A stretch of 45,835 bases of DNA, from NCBI GenBank assembly GCA_944358865.1, contig CALVRV010000011.1, positions 1 to 45,835 of the forward strand, written 5' to 3'. Positions within the stretch are counted from its first letter, which is position 1. The number at the start of each line of letters is the position of its first letter. This stretch comes from an uncultured Bacilli bacterium (GTDB lineage Bacteria > Bacillota_I > Bacilli_A > RFN20 > CAG-826). Positions 15,289-24,478 of this stretch are shown here, one piece after another. Made by a program: the position numbers and the translations under genes. Below the pieces are notes generated by a model. The model saw nothing but the letters and a program-made list of their open reading frames with translations. It made no database searches and had not been told where the DNA came from.

Positions 15289-16335
15289 ATGAACTTTTTC
15301 AACTTTTTCCCAGTAGGACAAGGACTATTCTATGCGGGACTATTGAATGATGGTGATTACTCATTCGTTTATGACTGTGGTTCTGAATCTAATCAGCGAA
15401 CACTATCAACATATATTAACGAGCTAAAAAGATGGAACAGGAATGATAAACTCGATTTTGTAGCAATATCACATTTCCACAATGATCATATCAATGGAAT
15501 CAAAGAATTGAATGATAAAATTGGTTTTAAGCACCTGTTCATGCCATATGTTTGTTCAGATGTAGAGATACGTTGTTTATATATTGCCGGTAGTTATGTT
15601 GAAAGCCTTTCAGAAAACGAAATTGGAAACGATGCATATCGTGATAATTTAGTTTTTATTATTGAAAAAGCTTTAGAAATAGATATAGATCATTCTAAAG
15701 ATTTTGCTTTGTCCACACAGGATTGGGTGTTTATTTTTTTCCAAGGAGCAATAGATAATGCAACATTGGGTGAATTGAAGAGAAAGTTGGATGAATACAA
15801 AGAAGCGAATGGATGCTCTAATATCATTGATGTTATTAAAAATGGTGGAATATTTGATATTAAGAATATTTATAGGAATGTTTTTGGAAATAATTTAAAC
15901 AAATATTCTCTTATTCTGTTGCATTATCCAATTGCGCCCAATACTTTTAGAAGAACATATTTTTATCCTAATCAATATGCACTAGCCCATTATTTGAGAG
16001 CACATCCTTTATCAAGATATTATTGGGAAGGATTTTATCCATATACATTATTGACAGGTGATGCTGAATTCGATTCAGACATATCTTCTAGAATATCAGC
16101 AAGTTTTCCAATGGGGATAAGTGGAATAATTCAAGTTCCACATCATGGTTCAAAAGTCAATTGGGATTTATTTAAAAAATACTTTGCATCCTGGAATATT
16201 TTTAATGTTTATGTTGTTCCATTTGGTACAAGAAATCGTTATGGTCATCCACATATTTCTATTGAAAGTGATGTTACTTCAATTAAATATTACAGTGTTA
16301 ATGAATATTCAGGATTTCCTTATTGGATAAATTAA
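15289..16335 (+). CDS. ComEC-type metallo-beta-lactamase-fold hydrolase
   Basis: The 348-residue protein has the metal-binding HFHNDH at residues 62-67 (H62, H64, D66, H67). It also has the strand SFVYDCG before it, LLTGD with D258, and VPHHGS (284-288) typical of ComEC/Rec2-related metallo-beta-lactamase proteins, followed by GHPH around 319-322. No signal peptide or membrane segment is present, so it is a soluble cytoplasmic hydrolase. It is likely a nuclease, phosphodiesterase or other phosphoester hydrolase. Free-standing proteins of this type recur in defence islands, for example beside STAND ATPases in Avs1-type loci. AAGGAAGGA before the ATG supports the start. Its only visible partner is the winged-helix gene upstream. 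Confidence 0.8.
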   Translation: MNFFNFFPVGQGLFYAGLLNDGDYSFVYDCGSESNQRTLSTYINELKRWNRNDKLDFVAISHFHNDHINGIKELNDKIGFKHLFMPYVCSDVEIRCLYIAGSYVESLSENEIGNDAYRDNLVFIIEKALEIDIDHSKDFALSTQDWVFIFFQGAIDNATLGELKRKLDEYKEANGCSNIIDVIKNGGIFDIKNIYRNVFGNNLNKYSLILLHYPIAPNTFRRTYFYPNQYALAHYLRAHPLSRYYWEGFYPYTLLTGDAEFDSDISSRISASFPMGISGIIQVPHHGSKVNWDLFKKYFASWNIFNVYVVPFGTRNRYGHPHISIESDVTSIKYYSVNEYSGFPYWIN

Positions 16336-16426
16336 ACACTAAAGTAAGCAAATAATATTGGGCTTTAAATTTTCGTAGGGGGTAAGTGAATTACCTTTAA
16401 AGTTAAGTAGGGGCTCTTCAATAGAA

Positions 16427-16453
16427 AATCGTCAAGTTCTGGCGATTTTTTTA
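16427..16453 (+). terminator. Rho-independent terminator inside the ISL3 end
   Basis: AATCGTC pairs with GGCGATT (one wobble) around a seven-base loop and is followed by seven Ts. It would end rightward transcription coming from the metallo-beta-lactamase gene. Such terminators near IS ends block read-through. Confidence 0.65.
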
Positions 16454-16764
16454 TATTTTCCCCTCTTTCTTTGAAATTTTGTTATTTTTTTATCAACAGG
16501 AAAGATAATAGCCTTTTTCTTATAACAGTGCATTACTCTATTCCGAGATCTAATGAAATTTGAGAATCCGTTTCCTGCTCTCATTAGTTTTTTAATCTGT
16601 GAGTTTGCTCCTTCTGTAGGACCATTTGAAAGTCTTTGATCATCAACGATTAAATATATATTTAAAATATAGTCTTTCCGATTATTAAACATTCTAAAGA
16701 CAGGGACAAATTCATTTATAAATATTCCATTCATATTAAAAGCTTTATTAAATTGTCCTACTTA
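16432..16764 (-). pseudogene. ISL3-family transposase, C-terminal fragment
   Basis: The minus-strand frame (closed by a stop at about 16765) encodes the C-terminal end of an ISL3 transposase. It is recognised by SNGPTEGANSQIKKLMR followed by GNGFSNFIRSRNRVMHC, which corresponds to the conserved SNGxxEGxNxxIKxxKR and GYxNFxxFRxRI of that family. The catalytic N-terminal and middle parts are missing. It is a remnant, not a working gene. Confidence 0.8.
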
Positions 16765-17020
16765 TAAATTGATAAGCAAAACTATAATAAAGGACTACTT
16801 TTTCTTTTTTTATTAACAACATTAAAAAAGACGGCATTTTACTCCCTACTTAACTTTAAAGGTGTATCAAATCCCTACAAAACTTTAGAGAACTTAATTA
16901 GTTAATTTATTCGAGAATTAAAATAAACAAACTGCTAAACAAACGTTTTTGTTCATGATTGATAAAAAACTTTGTTTATAAATTTAGACTTTATTTGATT
17001 TTATTTGATAAAATAATGGC

Positions 17021-18288
17021 ATGTGTATTAGATGCATTTATTGTAATTCAAAAAAAGATATAACTATCTCTGACATTATTCCATATTCGATGACTTCTGC
17101 AAAGTTTACAAATAAAAATGTTTGTAAACTTCATAATAATTTAACGAATTCTGCTTTTGAAAATAAGTTTTCAAATTTGTTTCGTTATTTTAGAAGTCAA
17201 CTTGGATATGTTGATCGCAGAAATGGCGAGGCAATTAAATTTAAGGCTGATATTTACGCTAATGATGAATTGGTTTTGCAAAACTGTTCAATGTCAAGTT
17301 TGAGAGATTTCTTTGAAACAAAAATTGCTGGTGATGGCGACGGAAATTATCACCTTGTCAATGTAAAACCTGAATTCACAAAGCTTATTAATCCTCATAT
17401 TTTTTATAGAGTAAACATAAACTGGGTTGAATTATTTTTATCAGAAATAGCGCAAAAAACCATTGCTAAAATTGCATATGAATTTCATTGTTACAATAAC
17501 GATATTAAGCAAAAGGAAGCTAGATATGATAATATTGTTAACTTTATTTTAAATCATAATGATTCGAATCCTGTTGAGATAATTGATGATGTTGTTTTTG
17601 ATGAAATCACAAAAAGCTCATTTAGTTATGTAGAAGGTGCTCATGGCTTGTTCGAATATGCACAAAACGGGAAAAGATACGTAGTTTGTTCGTTGTTTGG
17701 AGCGGTTTGGTACAGAGTAGAAATTAGTGATGAATTTGAATCTAATTACGATGAAAAAATGTATTTATTTTTGCTTGATGGTACTAGCGAAAACATGAAA
17801 ACACAGCTATCGGAGTGGCGTGTTCAATTAATGGTGGTATTGGGCCAATACAAAAGAATTTATTTTTCAATCCTGTAACAACAAAAATTTATGATATTCA
17901 AGAATCGAGAAAATTTCTTGAACCTAGAATTAAAATAATGAATTCTTTGATTAATGGAGCTATTATCACGATTAATCAGTTAAAAAAATATAAAGATATA
18001 TTATTAAAGACTGATGCTGATATGATAGATGACATTGAACTAAAAAAGATATTAATGTACCAAGAAAATATTAAAATTACAGCACTTTTGAGTTTTTATG
18101 CTTTGCAAGATTTAGAGATTAAATCTATGAAAGAAAAGGAACTCTTAGATTTCTTTTCAAATAAATATGGGAAAATTATTAATTCGAATGTTCCTGATCT
18201 CATTTTATCCGATGGTTTCATATCACAAGTAAAATCTGGCATTGAAAATTTTGATGCTTTAGAAAGAAATAAACTAATTATCAAATAA
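17021..18288 (+). pseudogene. HNH-like endonuclease gene disrupted by a frameshift
   Basis: The first frame (17021-17878) begins with CIYC (C5, C8), ISDIIPYSM and NVCKLHNNLTN (C35, H38, N39). This is a zinc-type HNH-like pattern in which the usual EHxxP is SDIIP. A second frame, open to 18288, continues with ACSINGGIGPIQKNLFFN and a helical tail, and has no ribosome binding site of its own. Removing one AC from ACACAG at about 17801-17806 joins them as MKTAIGVACSINGG, giving roughly 420 residues. A two-base insertion (or equivalent one-base loss nearby) therefore splits one gene. The start ATG lies seven bases after a TAAAAT, suggesting a leaderless transcript. It could be a defence-type nuclease; the family call is moderate. 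Confidence 0.62.
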
Positions 18289-18422
18289 ATGTTTGCTGGT
18301 TTAACAGTTTAACCCCAGTGTCCCTGCAGTTTTTATCAGGGTTTATATTTTTAAGTCCAAAATAGTGGGGCAAGTGTGGTTTGCTCAAAATCCCTGTTTT
18401 CCTACGCCTGAAATGGATTGTT

Positions 18423-18443
18423 TTCTACTATAGAATAGTAGAA
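18423..18443. other. Perfect 8-bp hairpin upstream of the tRNA terminator
   Basis: TTCTACTA, loop TAGAA, TAGTAGAA. It lies between the accessory island and the terminator of the tRNA-Ser gene. It may be a recombination-site feature or chance; the rest of 18289-18440 shows no gene. Confidence 0.35.
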
Positions 18444-18476
18444 ATAAAAGAAAAGGCACGCATTAGTTTGCGTGTC
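18440..18476 (-). terminator. Terminator of tRNA-Ser(GGA)
   Basis: Read on the minus strand, GACACGCA pairs with TGCGTGCC (one mismatch) and is followed by TTTTCTTTTATTT. It lies 15 bases after the tRNA 3' end. Confidence 0.7.
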
Positions 18477-18490
18477 TTGACATTTCAGAA

Positions 18491-18581
18491 TGGCGGAGGA
18501 AAAGGGATTCGAACCCTTGCATCCTGTTACAGATCTACGAGCTTTCCAAGCCCGCCCCTTCAACCACTTGGGTATTCCTCC
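18491..18581 (-). tRNA. tRNA-Ser(GGA)
   Basis: The 91-base gene folds as a class II tRNA with a long variable arm. The acceptor starts GGAGGAA and ends TTCCTCC, with GCCA encoded. The anticodon loop TTGGAAA carries GGA between CGGGC and GCTCG. The T loop reads GGTTCGAATCC. The 3' end faces the accessory island, a common integration position for mobile DNA. Confidence 0.95.
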
Positions 18582-18660
18582 ATTCAGCGTTATAAATTAT
18601 ATCAAAGTATAATTTTATTTAAAATAGTTTTTTTATGTTTGTATATTTTATAAAATATAA

Positions 18661-19638
18661 GTGTCTATGCAAACAAGAATTGTTTCTAAATTTGAAGAAG
18701 GGTTGACGATTGAAAAATATGCTCGTAAAGTACTTGTAAATTGTCCTTTATCTTTGATATATAAATATTTTAGAACCAACTGTATTAAGATAAATAATAA
18801 AAAGACTAAATTAAAAGACCGTATTAAAGAAAATGATACGATATATTTTTATATTAATGATGAACAATATAACTCATTTATATCGAATGAACCTTCTAAA
18901 AAAGGGTCTGATTCTATTAAAAAATATATATATTATGAAGATGAAAATATCATTGTAATAAATAAGCCAAGAAAGATGCTTGTTCAATCAAAAGATAATA
19001 AAGAAAAATCATTGACTGAATTAATGCAAGAATATACATATTATTGTATGAAAACAAGTAATGTTAATTTCTTTTTCTCGCCTGCTCATCGTCTTGATAG
19101 AAACACTTCTGGTTTAGTAGTGTTTGGTAAATCTGTCAAAGTTATGCAAAAACTTGGTGAAATTTTTAAAGACCACGAACAAATAGAAAAACATTATTTA
19201 ACTTTAGTGGAAGGTAATTTATATGGCGAAGGAAAAATAGATATACCTTTACATAAAGATATAAAAACTAATATGGTTAGAGAAACTCCGATTAATCAAG
19301 GTGGAAAAAGTGCAATAACGCTTTATAAAGTTTTAAATAATTTTAAAAATTATACCTTTTTAGATGTTCAAATTTTAACAGGTCGCACTCATCAAATACG
19401 GGCTCATATGAAAGCAATTGGTCATCCAATTATTGGTGATCCAAAATACGGTAATTTTCAATTAAATAAATATTTTGAAAAAACATATGATTTAAAATCT
19501 CAATTATTGCATTCTTATCAAATCATTTTTAAAATTAAAGATGGTGAATTATCTTATTTAAACAAAATAAAATTTTCTTGTCCATTAGATGAAAAATTTA
19601 AACAAATTATTAGTCAAATAAATACTAAAGGAGAATAA
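18661..19638 (+). CDS. RluC/RluD-family 23S rRNA pseudouridine synthase
   Basis: The 325-residue protein has an S4-like N-terminal domain (about residues 15-65) and the RluA-type catalytic domain. The signature HRLDRNTSGL places the catalytic aspartate at D146. GRTHQIRAHM around 239-248 and PIIGDPKYG complete the family pattern. Such enzymes convert specific uridines in large-subunit rRNA to pseudouridine. The start is GTG at 18661 or ATG six bases later; neither has a clear ribosome binding site. It is followed after three bases by the phosphoglucomutase gene. The exact target positions cannot be told from sequence alone. Confidence 0.9.
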   Translation: MSMQTRIVSKFEEGLTIEKYARKVLVNCPLSLIYKYFRTNCIKINNKKTKLKDRIKENDTIYFYINDEQYNSFISNEPSKKGSDSIKKYIYYEDENIIVINKPRKMLVQSKDNKEKSLTELMQEYTYYCMKTSNVNFFFSPAHRLDRNTSGLVVFGKSVKVMQKLGEIFKDHEQIEKHYLTLVEGNLYGEGKIDIPLHKDIKTNMVRETPINQGGKSAITLYKVLNNFKNYTFLDVQILTGRTHQIRAHMKAIGHPIIGDPKYGNFQLNKYFEKTYDLKSQLLHSYQIIFKIKDGELSYLNKIKFSCPLDEKFKQIISQINTKGE

Positions 19639-19641
19639 ATT

Positions 19642-21348
19642 ATGGCAAATGACATATCAAAAAGATTAAACAAATGGCTTAATAGTGAAAAAGTAGAATC
19701 AAAAGACAAAGAATTATTAAAAAGTATGACTAAAGAACAATTAGATGATGCTTTTTATAAAGATGTCGAATTTGGAACAGCTGGAATGCGTGGTGTCTTA
19801 GGTCCTGGTGATAATCGTTTAAATGATTTTACCATTACTAAGGCTAATTATGGTTTTGGCCTATATCTTTTAAAAAAATATCCAAATGTTAAAAAACAAG
19901 GTGTTGTTATATCTAGTGACAATCGTCACCAATCTCGTCATTTTGTCTTATTGTGTGCGAATATATTAAATGATTTAGGTATAAATGCTTATATTTTTGA
20001 TAGTTTAAGGCCCACTCCTGAATTATCTTTTGCAGTTCGTTATTTAAAAGCTTGTGGTGGAATTATGATTACAGCAAGCCATAATCCTAAACAATATAAT
20101 GGTTATAAAGTTTATGATGAACAAGGTTGCCAATTAGTGCCTGAGAAAATTAAAGATTTAGTGGATATTGTTAATTCTTTAGGCGATGCTTTAGATTTAA
20201 AAATTGATGTCAGTGATAAAAAAGGTGAAACAATAACATTAAATGATGATATTGATAAAGCCTATTTAGAAAATGTTAAAAGTATACAAATAAATCCTTT
20301 GCTTCCTAAAAAGGGGTTTAAAATTGTTTATTCTCCTCAACATGGCGCGGCTTCAATGCTTGCTTTAAGATTATTTAAAGAATTAGGTTATGATTTTTAT
20401 CCTTATTTACCTCAGTGTAGCGATGATCCTGATTTTAGTAATACATTATCACCTAATCCAGAAGATCCTAAAGCCTATACATATTTAATTAAATACGCAA
20501 AAGAAATAAATGCAGATTTAATTTTATGCAATGATCCTGATGGTGATCGTGTTGGTGTTGGTGTTAAAAATAAAGATGGGGAATATGTTTTAATTAACGG
20601 CAATCAAGGTGCGTGTCTATTAATGGAATATATTTTCTCAAATTATATTCAAAAAAATATCATGCCAAAAGATCCTATCATGTATACAACTGTTGTTTCA
20701 TCTTCTTTAGGTTTAAAAATTGCTGAAAATTATCATGTTAAAGTTGAACAATTTTTAACTGGATTTAAGTTTATTGGCGAACAAATACATCATTATGAAG
20801 TTTTAGATAATGGTCCAACTTTTGTTTTTGGTTATGAAGAATCTTATGGTTGTCTAATTAAACCATTTGTAAGAGATAAAGATGGTTTACAAGCTATATT
20901 AATGTATTCTGAAATGGCATTATATTATCATCAAAAAGGTCAAGATTTGCTGGATATTTATGATAATTTGCAAAGAAAATATGGTTATCATATCGATGTT
21001 ACTTTATCAAAAGAATTTGTTGGTTCCAAGGGCAATGAAGAAATGTTAAATCTTATGAAAGAACTACATGATAATCCAATCAAATCTTTAAATAATGTCA
21101 ATGTTTTTAAAGTTGAAGATTATTTAAAAAAGATTTCTATTTGTCATAATGAAATTAAGCCAATTAATCTTCCTAGTTCAGATTTAGTTAAATTATATTT
21201 TGAAGATGGTTCAATTATTTCAACTCGACCTTCTGGCACTGAACCAAAATGTAAATTTTATATTTCTACAGTTAAAAAGACTTATGATGAGGCAGTAGAA
21301 GCAAATAAAAGACTACAAGAAAATTTCTTTAATTATTTAAAAATTTAA
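19642..21348 (+). CDS. pgcA: Phosphoglucomutase/phosphomannomutase (alpha-D-phosphohexomutase)
   Basis: The 568-residue protein is full length for the long bacterial/PGM2-type family. TASHNP (144-149) contains the phosphoserine S146. NDPDGDRVGV gives the magnesium ligands D298, D300 and D302. FGYEESYG forms the sugar-binding loop, and RPSGTEPKCKFY near the C-terminus is the phosphate-binding loop. It interconverts glucose 1-phosphate and 6-phosphate, feeding nucleotide-sugar synthesis, including the UDP-galactose needed by the UDP-galactopyranose mutase at 39348-40469. AAAGGAGAA precedes the ATG. The stop region overlaps by four bases with the convergent HAD gene. Confidence 0.93.
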   Translation: MANDISKRLNKWLNSEKVESKDKELLKSMTKEQLDDAFYKDVEFGTAGMRGVLGPGDNRLNDFTITKANYGFGLYLLKKYPNVKKQGVVISSDNRHQSRHFVLLCANILNDLGINAYIFDSLRPTPELSFAVRYLKACGGIMITASHNPKQYNGYKVYDEQGCQLVPEKIKDLVDIVNSLGDALDLKIDVSDKKGETITLNDDIDKAYLENVKSIQINPLLPKKGFKIVYSPQHGAASMLALRLFKELGYDFYPYLPQCSDDPDFSNTLSPNPEDPKAYTYLIKYAKEINADLILCNDPDGDRVGVGVKNKDGEYVLINGNQGACLLMEYIFSNYIQKNIMPKDPIMYTTVVSSSLGLKIAENYHVKVEQFLTGFKFIGEQIHHYEVLDNGPTFVFGYEESYGCLIKPFVRDKDGLQAILMYSEMALYYHQKGQDLLDIYDNLQRKYGYHIDVTLSKEFVGSKGNEEMLNLMKELHDNPIKSLNNVNVFKVEDYLKKISICHNEIKPINLPSSDLVKLYFEDGSIISTRPSGTEPKCKFYISTVKKTYDEAVEANKRLQENFFNYLKI

Positions 21349-22154
21349 TTAATTATTTCTTTTAAAGTATCGACAATACCTTCGTTATTATTATCATTTT
21401 TTGTAATATATTTTGCTACTTTTTTAACTTCTTCAATTGCGTTATTCATCGCAACACTATGAAAAGCCCAATTTAGCATTTCGATATCATTAGAATAATC
21501 GCCAAACGCAATTGTGTTTTCTTTATTGATATTATAATATTTTCTAATATGTTCTAGACATGTTGCTTTACTTGTTTGATTAAAAATAATTTCACCAAAT
21601 TGTGAGCCATACCACAATCTTAAAGCGCTTGTTTTATATGGTTTTAAAACTTCATTTAAATAATTTATATCTTTAATTTTATATAAAATCAGTGTCATTG
21701 GATCTTCATTTATTGTGTCATTAAAATCTCCATAGATGATATCTCTATGAATTCCATGTGGCCACATTAAATCAATTAATTCTTGATCGTGTTTTATCAT
21801 CCAAATTTTATCGTTAGATTCAACAAAAATATTATCACAATATTTTGGACATAATTTATGAGCAAGTTCTATAGCAAAACTTTTATTAAAAGTTGTTTTA
21901 ATTATTGGAAAATCATCATCTTTTGGATTAAAACAATAAATTCCATTAAAGCAAACAAGCGGGGAATGTAATTCTAATTCATTATAATATGGCATTAATT
22001 CGCTTTTAGGTCTTCCACTTGCTAAAACTATTATATGACCATCTTTATTTAATTTTTTTAAATATTGTTTTGTTAATGGTAAAATCTTTTTATCTTTATC
22101 GTCTAATAATGTTCCATCCATATCAAAAGCAATTAGATATTTTTGGTTATTCAT
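21345..22154 (-). CDS. Cof-type HAD-superfamily phosphatase
   Basis: The 269-residue protein has motif I FDMDGTLL with D11 and D13, motif II VLASGRP around 43-49 with the Ser, and the late motif IAFGDYSNDIEML around 226-238 with the Mg-binding GDxxND. The C2 cap domain between motifs II and III is typical of the Cof/YkrA group, which dephosphorylates sugar phosphates and related metabolites. Its start overlaps the end of the tryptophanyl-tRNA synthetase gene by eight bases, so the two are co-transcribed. The substrate cannot be assigned. Confidence 0.9.
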   Translation of the reverse strand: MNNQKYLIAFDMDGTLLDDKDKKILPLTKQYLKKLNKDGHIIVLASGRPKSELMPYYNELELHSPLVCFNGIYCFNPKDDDFPIIKTTFNKSFAIELAHKLCPKYCDNIFVESNDKIWMIKHDQELIDLMWPHGIHRDIIYGDFNDTINEDPMTLILYKIKDINYLNEVLKPYKTSALRLWYGSQFGEIIFNQTSKATCLEHIRKYYNINKENTIAFGDYSNDIEMLNWAFHSVAMNNAIEEVKKVAKYITKNDNNNEGIVDTLKEIIN

Positions 22155-23139
22155 CTAATAATCCAACCTTTTCTTTTACTCTTTTTAAGGTTTTACTAGC
22201 GATTTGATGAGCTTTTTCTTTTCCTATAGAAAGAGCTTTTTCATATATTTTATTTTCTAACATATAATGGTATCTTTCTTGCAATTTTGATATTTCTTGA
22301 CAGACCACATCAGCGACTTCTTTTTTAAAGTCACCATAACGATGACAATCTTTAAAATTATTGCAAGCTTCTTCAATTGAAATATTTTTTAATGAAGCAT
22401 ATATAGTTAATAAATTAGAAATACCAGGTTTGTTATCTATGTCATATGTAATATCGCTTCCTAAATCAGTAACCGCGGACATTATTTTTTTACGTATAGT
22501 TTTAATGTCATCTAATAAATATATGTCACCCTTTGGATCACTTTTAGACATTTTTTTACTTGGGTCAGATAAAGACATTATTCTTTTTCCTACTTTGTTA
22601 ATTTGCGCTTTTGGTACGACAAAAGTCTCACCATAACGATTATTAAATCTTATTGCTAAATTTCTTGCTAATTCAACGTGTTGAACTTGATCTTCTCCAA
22701 CGGGGACGATGTCACAATCATATAATAAAATATCACACGCCATTAAAACAGGATAAGTAAATAATCCTAAGCCAATTCCATTTTTATTATCAATTTTACT
22801 TGCTTTATCTTTAAATTGAGTCATTCTTGATAATTCGCCCATATACATATAATTTTGCATGATGGAATTTAAAATAGAATGTTCATCAACTTGGCTTTGT
22901 AAAAATAATATGCCATTTTCATAATCAAATCCTGCCGCTAAATAAAAGCAGGCGATATCGATGCTATTTTGTCTTAATTGTTCGGGTTCAATTGGCAAGG
23001 TTAAGGCATGCAAATCAGCAATAAAAAATATTGTATTTCCTTGTTTTTGTAAATCTTTAACATTTTTTAAAACACCAATATAATTACCTAATGTTAATTT
23101 TCCAGTTGGTTTTATACCAGTTAATATTGTATTTGCCAT
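22147..23139 (-). CDS. trpS: Tryptophanyl-tRNA synthetase
   Basis: The 330-residue class Ic synthetase is of normal length. GIKPTGKLTLGNYIG (8-22) holds the HIGH-like motif, VGEDQVQHVELARN (147-160) the Trp/adenylate site, and KMSKS (196-200) the second signature. It charges tRNA-Trp. AGGGG lies about ten bases before the ATG. No T-box leader (stem I or the TGGNACCGCG-like bulge) is visible in the 116 bases upstream. The downstream HAD gene overlaps it. Confidence 0.96.
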   Translation of the reverse strand: MANTILTGIKPTGKLTLGNYIGVLKNVKDLQKQGNTIFFIADLHALTLPIEPEQLRQNSIDIACFYLAAGFDYENGILFLQSQVDEHSILNSIMQNYMYMGELSRMTQFKDKASKIDNKNGIGLGLFTYPVLMACDILLYDCDIVPVGEDQVQHVELARNLAIRFNNRYGETFVVPKAQINKVGKRIMSLSDPSKKMSKSDPKGDIYLLDDIKTIRKKIMSAVTDLGSDITYDIDNKPGISNLLTIYASLKNISIEEACNNFKDCHRYGDFKKEVADVVCQEISKLQERYHYMLENKIYEKALSIGKEKAHQIASKTLKRVKEKVGLLDE

Positions 23140-23255
23140 ATTTTTTTACCCCTTATGATTTTACATTTTATTTGTTATTTTTTCAATTTAGTATTTATAA
23201 AATACTTATTTAATATTTATCACAAATGGAATAAAATATTAACTAGGTAGTTAAA

Positions 23256-23696
23256 ATGATTAAAATTTATACATCTCCTTCTTGTTCTAGTTGTCGAAAA
23301 GTCAAAAAATGGTTTGATGAACAACAAATTCCTTATATTGAAAAAAATATTTTTCAAATAAAATTAAATGAAAAAGATTTAAAAGAAATGCTTATCAAAT
23401 CTGAAAATGGCACGGATGATATTATTTCAACAAGAAGTAAAATTGTAAAAGAAAAGAAAGTTGATTTAAATTCCATGTCTATTAGTCAACTTTTAAAATT
23501 TATTGAAGAAAATCCATCAGTGTTAAAACGTCCTATAATGGTTGATGATAGAAAAATACAAGTAGGGTATAACGAAGAAGAAATATCAAGTTTTATACCA
23601 CGTGCGAAACGTTTAGCAATGTGGGCTTGTAGCAAAGAAAATTGTGAAAAATATGATAATTGTGACTACATTAAAGGATTAGAGGAAGAAAAATGA
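23256..23696 (+). CDS. spx: Spx-family transcriptional regulator
   Basis: The 146-residue protein follows Spx closely: TSPSCSSCRK with the redox switch C10/C13, NGTDDIISTRSK with G52, KRPIMVDDRKIQVGYNEEEI with R92. Spx binds the RNA polymerase alpha C-terminal domain and controls thiol stress genes. Compared with the 131-residue Bacillus protein it has a longer C-terminus containing three more cysteines (C125, C130, C136). These could add metal or redox sensing. It overlaps the NAD kinase gene by four bases (ATGA), which couples a thiol-stress regulator to NADP supply. Confidence 0.9.
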   Translation: MIKIYTSPSCSSCRKVKKWFDEQQIPYIEKNIFQIKLNEKDLKEMLIKSENGTDDIISTRSKIVKEKKVDLNSMSISQLLKFIEENPSVLKRPIMVDDRKIQVGYNEEEISSFIPRAKRLAMWACSKENCEKYDNCDYIKGLEEEK

Positions 23697-24478
23697 AAAT
23701 ATCAATATTTTCTAAAGACCTAGATACTTGTTTTCCTATTATCGAACAAATTAAACAAGAAGCTTTTAAAAGAGAAATTGAAATTAATGATAATGACCCT
23801 GATATCATTATTTTTATTGGTGGTGACGGCACTTTTTTAAAAGCCATTCAAAATAATATTGATCGACTTGACGATGTCTTGTTTTTAGGTATTAAAAATA
23901 AGAGGAATTCTTTAGGATATTTTTATGATTTTGATGTTGAAGATGTTGAAGATATTTTTGATTTATTAGATTCTGGTCTATTAAAAATTAATCGCGTTAA
24001 TTTATTAAAAGGTGTCGCATTTTCAAAAAAAGAAGAACTTGAATTTTACGCTTTTAACGAAATTAGATTATCTAATATGGTTGAGACATTAAGATGTCAA
24101 TTATTTATCAATGATGAACTTTTTGAAAAATACGCAGGAGATGAATTAATTGTTTCTACACCAAGTGGAACAACTGGACTTAATAAATCTGCCGGTGGCG
24201 CGCTTATTTTTCCAGATTTAAACGCTATTGAGATAACACCTTTAGCAAATGTTAATTCAAAAATATTTCATACCTTATCAAATCCTTTAATTATTCCTAA
24301 TAACTGTGTTATCAAAATTGATAATATTAATGATGGTGGTCTAGTTAGTTTTGATTATGTTACGTTAGAACAACATATAGATACATTAGAAATATCTCGT
24401 TCTAATTTATATGTTTCTTATTTAACAAAAAATAATATTTCATTTATTAAAAGAATAAAGGATAAATTTGATATATGA
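23693..24478 (+). CDS. nadK: NAD kinase
   Basis: The 261-residue protein contains IFIGGDGTFLKA with GGDGT at 43-47 (catalytic D45), FNEIRLSN at about 122-129, and VSTPSGTTGLNKSAGGALIFP at about 154-174, the NAD-binding region. It phosphorylates NAD to NADP in the cytoplasm. It starts inside the end of spx and its stop overlaps the next ATG (ATGA), so three genes are coupled. Confidence 0.94.
   Translation: MKISIFSKDLDTCFPIIEQIKQEAFKREIEINDNDPDIIIFIGGDGTFLKAIQNNIDRLDDVLFLGIKNKRNSLGYFYDFDVEDVEDIFDLLDSGLLKINRVNLLKGVAFSKKEELEFYAFNEIRLSNMVETLRCQLFINDELFEKYAGDELIVSTPSGTTGLNKSAGGALIFPDLNAIEITPLANVNSKIFHTLSNPLIIPNNCVIKIDNINDGGLVSFDYVTLEQHIDTLEISRSNLYVSYLTKNNISFIKRIKDKFDI

Larger units (their letters stand above)
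16393..16863. mobile_element. Internally deleted ISL3-family element with perfect 20-bp terminal repeats
   Basis: ACCTTTAAAGTTAAGTAGGG at 16393-16412 is the exact reverse complement of 16844-16863. Inside the left repeat comes GGCTCTTCAATAGAAAATC, which resembles ISL3-type ends, and then a terminator-like hairpin. The interior keeps only the 3' end of a transposase gene on the minus strand. At 471 bases it cannot encode a transposase and would need one in trans. Confidence 0.75.

Noticed and set aside
18381-18653. A plus-strand frame crossing the tRNA-Ser(GGA) gene
   Set aside because: Most of it is the complement of the tRNA and its terminator.
23140-23255. T-box leader upstream of trpS
   Set aside because: The interval is short and shared with the spx promoter, and no TGGNACCGCG-like sequence or antiterminator stem is seen.
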